From NCBI GenBank assembly GCA_016875515.1, contig VGRA01000089.1, positions 1 to 8,266 of the forward strand: 8,266 bases of DNA. Reading direction: 5' to 3'. Both the position numbers and the translations under genes were made by a program. The DNA comes from Deltaproteobacteria bacterium. Its GTDB lineage: Bacteria; Myxococcota; Myxococcia; Myxococcales; Myxococcaceae. The notes beneath the pieces are model-generated. The model was given only the letters and a program-made list of their open reading frames with translations, made no database searches and was not told the DNA's origin. Shown piece by piece: positions 1 to 5,846 of the stretch (position 1 is the stretch's first letter; the number at the start of each line of letters is the position of its first letter).

Positions 1-69
1 CGCCACCGGCCCGCCGAACGCGAGCAGGCCGAAGCGCAGGAACCGGAGGAACAGGCGAAGGTCCGTCAC
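1..69 (-). CDS. ChrA-like chromate transporter, N-terminal fragment (cut by window edge)
   Basis: Only the first 23 codons are inside the window. Read on the minus strand from a GTG at 67-69, they begin with T-D-L-R and run into a hydrophobic segment ending L-L-A-F-G-G-P-V-A. A short, aromatic and leucine-rich stretch leading into F-G-G-P is the typical N-terminus of ChrA (CHR family) inner-membrane proteins, which export chromate, so the family call rests on that motif alone. The GTG has only a G-rich stretch in front of it and no clean Shine-Dalgarno, so the true start could differ. The gene lies 142 bp downstream of the kinase stop on the same strand and could be read from the kinase transcript or from its own promoter in 70-211. 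Another multi-pass membrane protein cannot be excluded on 23 residues. Confidence 0.6.
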   Translation of the reverse strand, partial: MTDLRLFLRFLRFGLLAFGGPVA

Positions 70-164
70 CGCCGCCCGCCTATCACGCCGCCGCGTGAAA
101 TCGGCTGGCCGCAGACCTGTCCCCCGCGGAACTCCCCGCCTCGGACGGGAGCGCGCCGAGCTGC

Positions 165-182
165 GCGCCTGGAGCCAGGCGC
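165..182. terminator. 8-bp perfect inverted repeat downstream of the kinase gene
   Basis: Positions 165-172 (gcgcctgg) and 175-182 (ccaggcgc) are exact reverse complements separated by two bases, which would fold as a 7-bp GC-rich stem with a 4-base loop. It lies 30 bp beyond the kinase stop codon at 212-214, where a terminator would be expected. No T-run follows on either strand, so it is not a canonical intrinsic terminator. It could be a transcript-stabilising hairpin, or chance in GC-rich DNA. The rest of 70-211 shows no gene or recognisable promoter. Confidence 0.3.
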
Positions 183-211
183 AACGGTGAGCGAGCGCAC
201 GACCACCGTCT

Positions 212-1537
212 TCACCTTGGCGCTTGAAGTCTCCGGTTGGCCTGGTTCAGCGCATCGGTGACGAGGTTGCGGATTCCCTTGCCGCCCGATGAGACTTGGA
301 GGATCCCGAGCAACGGGCGCCCCTCGGCGCCAGGGTGGCCATACAGGTTGATGGCAAAGGGCCCGTGGGACTCGGCAGCGGACACGTCCTCCCAGCGGCA
401 GAAGCGCGGAGACTCGAAGATGTTGTGCCAGGAGATGCCCGCCACCGTGAGCACGAAGCCCTCCGTGGCAGAGCCGAAGACGGTGTTGTCGTACACCGCG
501 ACGAGGGGAGAGCCGTCCCCGGGGTGCACGTAGGTCCTCGCGCCCGCCAACTTGCGCTCCGGGATCCCGGGGGCGAGGAAGAGCTCGTCGGGAGAATTGG
601 CACGGGCGGGCGCAAGCGCTGCACGGATCACCCCCTGGACCACGGTGTCCGGAGGCGAGGCCCCCCCCCGGACCGGGGACGGGGCATCCCCGTCATGACC
701 TCCTTGCAGCGCCTGGGCGAAGGCGTCACAGGTCTGGTACCGGTCCCCCGGCGAGACCGAGAGCGCGCACTGGACGCATGCGGCAACCCCGGGGTCAAGT
801 CCGGTCACCCAGCGCCCGGGAGGAACGTACTGCCCATCCAGGATGGCGCGCCGCGTGTCGAGGTCACTCGGGCCCTGGAAGGCGCGCGCGCCGGTGGCCA
901 GTTCGTACAAGATGGCGCCGAGCGAGAAGATGTCCGAGCGGGAGTCCACCCCGTCCGCTCCACGGACCTGCTCCGGGGACATGTACTGTACCGTTCCCGC
1001 CTTCGCGCTGCGCCGCGCCGGGCGGACGCCGCCTCCCTCCCTGGGCGGGGCGCTGCCGAAGTCGGTGAGGGCAGGCTGGAGGCGGCCCCTCGCGCTCCTG
1101 CCCATCAGGATGTTCGCCGGCTTGAGCTCCCGGTGGATCACGCCCTGCGCATGCGCCTCCGCGAGGCCGTCCAAGACGGGCAGGAACACCTCCCGGAGCG
1201 CGCCCACGTCCCGGGCAGGGCCCTGCGCGCGGAGGTGGTCCGCCAGGCTCCCGCCCGCCACGTACTCCATCACCCGTCCGGCCACCGGCGCGGTGACGAC
1301 CTCCGTCACCTGGACGATGTGGGGGCTGCGAAGCCGGGCCTGGATGCGCCCCTCGGACAGGAAACGGAGGCGCACCTCGTCGTGGACCGCGAGCTCGGGG
1401 TTGAGGACCTTCAACGCATGGAGAGACTGCAGTTCCAGGTGGCGTACCTTGTAGACGGTTGCCATGCCGCCTTGGCCCACGACGTGGAGTACCTCGTAGC
1501 GTCCATCCAGCCGGGTGCCCGGTTGAAGCAAGGCCAT
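212..1537 (-). CDS. Ser/Thr protein kinase-like protein with HRE catalytic loop and C-terminal domain of unknown role
   Basis: A 441-residue cytoplasmic protein with no membrane segment. The kinase fold covers about residues 10-278: Gly-rich loop GQGGMATV (21-28), ATP-binding Lys43 in ALK, alphaC Glu62, catalytic loop 135-142 (HRELKPAN), DFG at 159-161 and SPE at 187-189. Active Hanks-type kinases have HRD; here the catalytic Asp is Glu137 (codon 1127-1129), so activity may be low or absent. A Pro/Gly-rich linker (about 280-315) leads to a second domain (about 316-441) with a conserved-looking core D-N-T-V-F-G-S-A followed by G-F-V-L-T and I-S-W. I recall this pattern from small bacterial PH-like domains, but the assignment is tentative. 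I chose the ATG at 1535-1537, not the GTG at 1589-1591, because AGGAG precedes the ATG with a 7-base gap and the kinase domain starts soon after. The substrate is unknown. Confidence 0.88.
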   Translation of the reverse strand: MALLQPGTRLDGRYEVLHVVGQGGMATVYKVRHLELQSLHALKVLNPELAVHDEVRLRFLSEGRIQARLRSPHIVQVTEVVTAPVAGRVMEYVAGGSLADHLRAQGPARDVGALREVFLPVLDGLAEAHAQGVIHRELKPANILMGRSARGRLQPALTDFGSAPPREGGGVRPARRSAKAGTVQYMSPEQVRGADGVDSRSDIFSLGAILYELATGARAFQGPSDLDTRRAILDGQYVPPGRWVTGLDPGVAACVQCALSVSPGDRYQTCDAFAQALQGGHDGDAPSPVRGGASPPDTVVQGVIRAALAPARANSPDELFLAPGIPERKLAGARTYVHPGDGSPLVAVYDNTVFGSATEGFVLTVAGISWHNIFESPRFCRWEDVSAAESHGPFAINLYGHPGAEGRPLLGILQVSSGGKGIRNLVTDALNQANRRLQAPR

Positions 1538-1544
1538 TCGCAGT

Positions 1545-1549
1545 CTCCT
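1545..1549 (-). promoter_or_regulatory. Shine-Dalgarno of the kinase gene
   Basis: AGGAG on the minus strand, with 7 bases between it and the ATG at 1535-1537. It is the clearest ribosome-binding site in the window and decides the kinase start over the GTG 54 bases upstream, which has no comparable site. Confidence 0.7.
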
Positions 1550-1604
1550 GACTCGACCTGCCGGCGGGTCCTGAACGCTGCCGCCCAACACGTCTCATTC
1601 GGCA

Positions 1605-1624
1605 GCGTACAGGACGGTGTACGC
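1605..1624. promoter_or_regulatory. Inverted repeat upstream of the kinase gene, possible operator
   Basis: GCGTAC (1605-1610) and GTACGC (1619-1624) are perfect 6-bp arms around an 8-bp spacer, giving a 14-bp centre-to-centre distance. They sit 68 bp upstream of the kinase ATG, in the spacer between the adaptor remnant (stop at 1653) and the kinase. The geometry would suit a dimeric regulator, but no family-specific consensus is recognised. I do not see a convincing -35/-10 pair in 1538-1652. Confidence 0.3.
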
Positions 1625-1652
1625 CCGAAAAATCCGACTTCGCGCTTCGCCG

Positions 1653-2244
1653 TCACCTGTTTCCGGGGAGCACCCGCACGCCCTCGGCCACGCGCTCGTC
1701 CGGGAAGAGCACCACCTCGTCCCCATCGGAGAGTCCCCCCAGCACCGGCACCTTCGCCACCGCCTTTGGCTCCACCCGCACCGCGTGGGCGACCAGGGGC
1801 GGGCCGCCCCAGTCCCGCACCTCCGCCTCCATCCCGGGCTGGAGCCCAGGCACCACGTCCGACAACATGGGGACGCGCACCTCCATCGCCGCCTTTGCCC
1901 CCACCTCCACCAGCGGGGCTCCCGGCGCCACCGGGCCGGCCTCCTCCACGTTCACGGACAGCACCGTCCCATCCAGCGGGGACGTGAGCTCCAGTGGGCG
2001 CCCGGGCGTGGTGTCCCCCTCCCCCTGCCTGAGCGCCGCGGCCGCCGCGGCCTGCTCGTGGCGCGCCGCCGCCCGTGCCGCGCGCGCCATCTCCACCTCG
2101 TGGTCCAGCACGTGCGCCCGTCCCTCCAGCGCATCCAGCTCCGCCTCGGCCGCGCTCCCCGCGTCCACCAGCAGGGCCATCCTCCGCCGCGGCCAGCCCT
2201 CCCAGCCGGAGCCAGCGGCCGTGCCTTCGCCCCCGCTTCGTCAT
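1653..2244 (-). pseudogene. HlyD/MacA/DevB-type periplasmic adaptor of an ABC exporter, degraded remnant
   Basis: Adaptors of this family bridge an ABC exporter to the outer membrane and are usually about 350-420 residues. The open part here (ATG at 2178-2180 to TGA at 1653) has 175. It starts within the second helix of the coiled-coil hairpin (L-V-D-A-G-S then an Ala/Glu/Arg-rich helix, to about residue 52) and continues into the second half of the lipoyl domain (about 62-94, SPLDGTV). A barrel segment follows (about 97-144, with D-W-G-G and V-E-P-K-A-V-A-K-V). The frame then jumps at residues 144/145 (1748/1749) to the extreme C-terminus (GLSDGDEVVLFPDERVAEGVRV). The remaining barrel and the membrane-proximal domain that normally lie between are missing. 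Upstream, an ATG at 2242-2244 opens a basic then Leu/Ala-rich run (MTKRGRR...LRLGGLAAA) in another frame, which looks like the original N-terminus before the signal anchor was lost. It is probably non-functional. Confidence 0.72.
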
Positions 2245-2805
2245 CGCCCGGGCGCCTCGACGCTGGCGCCCACCTCGCGCACGACGTGCGCCGGTCCCCC
2301 CGGCACACCCGCGTTGCTGAGGCGGGGTGACGTCCGCAAGCGGCAGCGCGCGGCCTTGCCCCGCTCGCCCGGGACGGGTTCCCCCGGCGCGTGGGCGGCG
2401 GCGCACCGGGGAGGGGTCCCCCCCAGGAGTTGTCCCACGGCGCACCGGACGGGGTGGGCGCGGGGGCCGCCGCGAAGACGGGCGCGCCTCGCTCCCGCCT
2501 CCCGAGAGGCCGCATCGCCTCGACCGCGAACGCCTGACATGGGAACCACCGGCCGACCGCCCACAGCGCACGACGCAGGCGGGGTGCACGCACCATGGCC
2601 CGGGGTTCCCCGAACCGGCTCGTCGAGGGCCGTGTGTGGGCGGGCCGAACCCGGCGCGCTCTGCGCCTCGGCACCTCGGGCCCGCTCGAGGCCGGGGGAA
2701 GAAGCGCGCCTCACCGTGCCGCACCCCACCGGCGCGGGCATGCGGGCGCACTGTGCAGAAGTTTCGGCCCCTCGGGCCTGCTGACGCTCGGGCACACGCA
2801 CGCCA
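2245..2805. other. About 560 bp between permease and adaptor remnant without a convincing gene
   Basis: Genes of this exporter type normally abut or overlap, so a gap this size inside the operon is out of place. All frames give Arg/Gly/Pro/Ala-rich translations typical of shadow frames in GC-rich DNA. One minus-strand frame, open from an ATG at 2594-2596, reads more like protein (it contains R-R-A-L-W-A-V-G-R-W-F), but it has no ribosome site, many A/T third positions compared with real genes here, and no recognisable family. A short stem (ggccc-ctc-gggcc, 2766-2778) lies 28 bp past the permease stop without a T-run. An 11-bp direct repeat (cggcgcaccgg) occurs at 2399-2409 and 2438-2448. The region may be degraded coding DNA or foreign sequence; I cannot tell which. 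Confidence 0.5.
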
Positions 2806-5120
2806 CTACTCCCGCGCCTTCAGCACGCCCACCAGGTCCAGCCGCCACACCGCCCGCGAAAGCCACACCCCCGTCGCCGCCGAGGCCACCAGCACCACCA
2901 GCGAGCCCGTGACCCAGGTGGACGGGTGCGTCACCAGGGGCAACCGGAACAGGCTCCGAGTTGGACAACTGCGCCATCAGCAGCCGCGCGAAGAGCCAGC
3001 CCAGCCCCCACCCCGGCACGAGCGAGGCCACCACCCGCGCCCCCAGGCCCCCCAGCAGCAGCCGCGCACACTCCGCCTGCGTGAAGCCCAGCACCCGCAG
3101 CGTGGCCAACTCCCGCGACTGCTCGGCCAGCGCCACGCGCCCGTCGTTGTAGACGACCCCCGCGGCCAGAACGGACGCGAACAGCCACAGCACCACCCGC
3201 GTGATCTGCATGCTGTCCGCCATCAGCCGCCGGAACGCGTCCAACCCCGCGCGCCGGGAGGACGCCCCCGCCACCTGCGGCGCCCGCGCCAGGGCGGACA
3301 GGACCGGCGCCTCCCCCGAACAGCTCCCGCGCAGTGAGGGGCGCACACAGCGCCGCCAGCCCCACCACCTCGGTGGACAGCCCCGCCACGGACACCGCCT
3401 GCGCGCGCCGGTCCCCGTCCCGCCGCTCCACCCACAGCTGCCCACCGGCGGACACGCCCAGCTTGCGGGCGAGCGCGTCCGTCAGCACCAGGCCCCCGTC
3501 CTGCGGCGGGGGCTGCTCGCGTCCGTCCTCGCCCGGGGAGCGGCGCAGCCGTGCACCCTCCGGGCGCGCCGTCACCGCGCCGTCCCACCGCCCGCCCGGC
3601 CCCCACAGCCGCACCGGCACCGCGCGCTCCCCCTCCACCCGCTCCACCCCCTCCCAACTCGCAAGGACGTCCAACGCCGCGTGTCCCGCCGGCTCCGCGA
3701 ACGTCACCGAGACGTCCTCGCGCGCCGCGTCCTGGAACGTGCGCTCGAGCACCCAGCCCAGCGCCTCCCACGCAATGCCCGACAGCGCCAGCAGCGCCCC
3801 GGCCAGCGAGAGGCCCAGCACCGAGAGCGCCGTCCGCCCCGGCCGCCGCAGCAGCGTGCGCCACGCCATCCGCGCGCCGGGGAACAGCCCCTTGAACCGG
3901 TCCGGCAGGCGGGTGAGGCCGTGCCCATACGCGGGCGGCACGGGCGGCTGCATGGCCCCCGCGGGCGGGATGGCCGTGGCCTGCCGCACCGAGGCCCAGG
4001 CCCCCAACAGCCCCGCCCCGGCCGCCACCGCGAGCGACAGCCCCACGTCCCCGGCCGCCACGTCCGGCACCAGCCGGTCGAAGCGGAAGTACAGCGCGTA
4101 GACGCCCAACAGGGCCCGCACCAGGGCGGCGCCTGCGGCCGCCCCCGCCACCGCGCCCGGCAGGAGCAGCAGCCCCGCGAGCGCCAGGTAGTGCCGCACC
4201 AGCACCGCCCGCCCGAAGCCGAGCGCCTTCAAGAGCGCCACCGTCTCGCGCTGCGTCCCCAGCAGCCGCGCCACCACGTCCCGTAGCAGGAAAGCCGCCA
4301 CCCCCAGGAACACCGCCGGGACGAAGCGCGCCTGCACCGCCAGCTGCCGCAGCTCCTCGTCCACGAAGCGGTGGGAGGGCTGCTCGCTGCGCGCCCGCGC
4401 CCCGGCCCCACCATGACGCTCCAGCAACGCCTCCAGCCTGCGCGCCACCTCCTGTACCCGCTCGCCCGGCCCCACCTGCACGAGCAGCTCCGAGAAGGCC
4501 CCCTGCAGCTGCAGCGGCCCCTCCAGCGACGCGCGGGGCAGCCACATCACCCCGGCCCGCGCGTCGTCCGGGAAGGGCAGCGCAGGGGCGAGCACGTACA
4601 CCGCGTCCGGCGCGGTGCCGAGCCCGGACACCCGCAGCCGCTCCCGCACCCCGCCCAGCACCGCATGCACCGTGGCCCCGGGAGACAGCCGGTGCCGCCG
4701 CGCAGAGGCCTCGCCGAGCAGCACCTCGCCCCGGCCCGGCAGCGTCCCCTCCCGCACCACCACGGCGTCCAGCCCCGCCTCGCCCGCCTCCGGCAGGGAC
4801 GCTGCCCGCAGCCGCACCGGGTCCGCAAAGCCGGGCACCTCAACCAGCGCCCAGGCCGTGATGCGCGGCGCAACGGCCGTCAACCCCGGGAGCGCCGCCG
4901 CCTGCGCCGCCACGGACAGCGGCGCGCGCACCACCTCCGCCGCCACGTCCGCAAAGCGCGTGCGGGCGTAGAAGTCGTCCCGGGAGCGCTCCAGCGAGCG
5001 GGCCGTCCCCCGCAGCGCCACCTGTGCGCTGACGCCGCACGCCAGGATGGCAGACAGGGCCACCGCCGGCCCCGCGAGCCGCCGCGCATCCCGCCACAGC
5101 TTGAGGTCCAGGGCCCGCAC
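2806..5120 (-). pseudogene. FtsX/MacB-like ABC exporter permease, disrupted by two single-base frameshifts
   Basis: The membrane subunit of a tripartite ABC exporter. Starting from GTG at 5118-5120 (the ATPase stop is in frame four codons earlier, so no earlier start is possible), it shows a cytoplasmic N-tail ([13 protein letters not shown]), a first membrane helix (about 15-36) and a large periplasmic domain. A helix cluster follows (about 265-395), then a second FtsX unit with a helix near 430-460, another periplasmic domain and a last helix cluster. The frame breaks after T-A-R-E-L-F-G at a run of five C (3313-3317). Removing one base restores a frame coding for V-V-L-W-L-F-A-S and R-V-L-G-F-T-Q. 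A second break after L-S-N-S-E (GG at 2952-2953) is also repaired by removing one base, giving L-F-R-L-P-L-V-T, a final helix and L-V-G-V-L-K-A-R-E before TAG at 2806-2808. The repaired length of 770 residues is normal for the family. As written, translation gives about 600 correct residues, then a wrong tail ending at 2931. Confidence 0.85.
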
Positions 5121-5129
5121 GCGCTTGGG

Positions 5130-5780
5130 CTACCAGCGGATGTCGGACGGCGGGCGGGGGAAGGCGTTGCGCTGCTCGCCCACCACGCGGCCGTCCGAGA
5201 AGGTGAGCACCCGGTCGGCCATCTGGGAGATGGCCTGGTTGTGGGTGATGACCACCACGGTCGTGCCCAGCGCGCCGGTGGGCTCGTCGCACAGCAGCAG
5301 GTCCGGCCGCTTCACCAGCGCCCGCGCCGGGGCCACCCGCTGCTGCTCGCCGCCGGACAGCTGGGACGGGCAGTGGTCCGCCCGCCCGGAGAGCCCCACC
5401 CGCTCCAGCGCCTCCTCCGGGGGCATGGCGTGCTCCGAGATGTCCGCCACCAGCGCCACGTTCTCCAGTGCCGTCAGGCTGGGGACCAGGTTGTAGACCT
5501 GGAAGACGAAGCCCACGTGCTCGCGGCGGTAGCGGGTGAGCGCCGCCTCGCTCGCCCCCGACAGCACGTGGTCCCGGTACCGCACCGTGCCGGTGGTGGG
5601 AGTGTCCAGCCCGCCCAGGATGTTCAGCAGCGTGGACTTCCCGCTCCCGGAGGGCCCCAGCAGCACGGCGAATTCCCCTTGCTCGAACGCCACGTCCACC
5701 CCCCGCAGCGCCTGCACCTGCACCTCGCCGGACGTGTAGGTCCGCGTGACGTCCCGCGCCTCGAGCACCCCCTCCCCCAT
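5130..5780 (-). CDS. ABC exporter ATP-binding subunit (MacB/LolD/DevA type) with an internal in-frame deletion
   Basis: The nucleotide-binding subunit that should power the adjacent permease. It has 216 residues against about 230-240 for the family. Walker [10 protein letters not shown] (42-50), Q-loop Gln94 (F-V-F-Q), signature LSGGEQQ (141-147), Walker B D165-E166 and H-loop His180 are all visible. After D-E-P-T-G-A-L (ending at 171) the sequence jumps directly to G-T-T-V-V-V-I-T-H. In relatives such as MacB about 18-20 residues lie between, including the Asp of the D-loop that contacts the partner ATPase. Pro151, after the signature, stands where Ile or Leu is usual. The protein probably folds poorly or cannot hydrolyse ATP productively, so it may be a pseudogene although the frame is open. 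Its TAG is 9 bases before the permease GTG, as in an operon. The ATG at 5778-5780 is chosen because the family N-terminus begins there; a run of seven G just upstream is too close to be a good ribosome site. Confidence 0.85.
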   Translation of the reverse strand: MGEGVLEARDVTRTYTSGEVQVQALRGVDVAFEQGEFAVLLGPSGSGKSTLLNILGGLDTPTTGTVRYRDHVLSGASEAALTRYRREHVGFVFQVYNLVPSLTALENVALVADISEHAMPPEEALERVGLSGRADHCPSQLSGGEQQRVAPARALVKRPDLLLCDEPTGALGTTVVVITHNQAISQMADRVLTFSDGRVVGEQRNAFPRPPSDIRW

Positions 5781-5846
5781 GCCCCCCCTACATGGCCATC
5801 CACGCCGGTGCGGCCAAGGGCCCCGGCGCGTGCTAGGTCCGCTGCC
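5781..5846. promoter_or_regulatory. Divergent 66-bp spacer between exporter operon and hydroxylase gene
   Basis: The two opposite-facing start codons are only 66 bp apart, so any promoters for both sides must overlap here or reach into the genes. I do not see a convincing sigma-70 -35/-10 pair or a clear operator. A run of seven C (5782-5788) touches the ATPase start, and a weak AGGT lies 9 bases upstream of the hydroxylase ATG. The function is inferred from position only. Confidence 0.3.

Noticed and set aside
1538..1591. Kinase start at the GTG of 1589-1591, adding 18 residues
   Set aside because: There is no ribosome site there, the added residues are Arg/Gly/Pro-rich, and AGGAG lies at the right distance from the ATG at 1535-1537.
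296..1987. Plus-strand open frame of 563 codons over the kinase
   Set aside because: It is antisense to a kinase with clear motifs; the translation is His/Arg/Gly/Pro-rich low-complexity sequence.
2399..2448. Direct repeat cggcgcaccgg as an insertion or attachment site
   Set aside because: It is only 11 bp, separated by 28 bp, in very GC-rich DNA with no integrase or transposase; likely chance.
1411..2751. Minus-strand open frame of 446 codons across the adaptor and gap
   Set aside because: It is Gly/Arg-rich and overlaps the adaptor in another frame; only its short segment after 2244 resembles a real N-terminus.
3313..3317. Programmed ribosomal frameshifting in the permease
   Set aside because: There is no known slippery heptamer or shift-prone stop, and a second uncorrected shift follows downstream, so damage or sequence error is simpler.
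2327..3337. Plus-strand open frame of 336 codons over the gap and the permease end
   Set aside because: Its right half is antisense to well-supported permease coding sequence, and its left half has no recognisable domain or biased codon use.
4371..5846. Long plus-strand open frame that would extend the hydroxylase upstream by nearly 500 codons
   Set aside because: It is antisense to the permease and ATPase, its translation is Arg/His/Gln/Pro-rich with no family features, and the FAD-binding N-terminus starts right at 5847.
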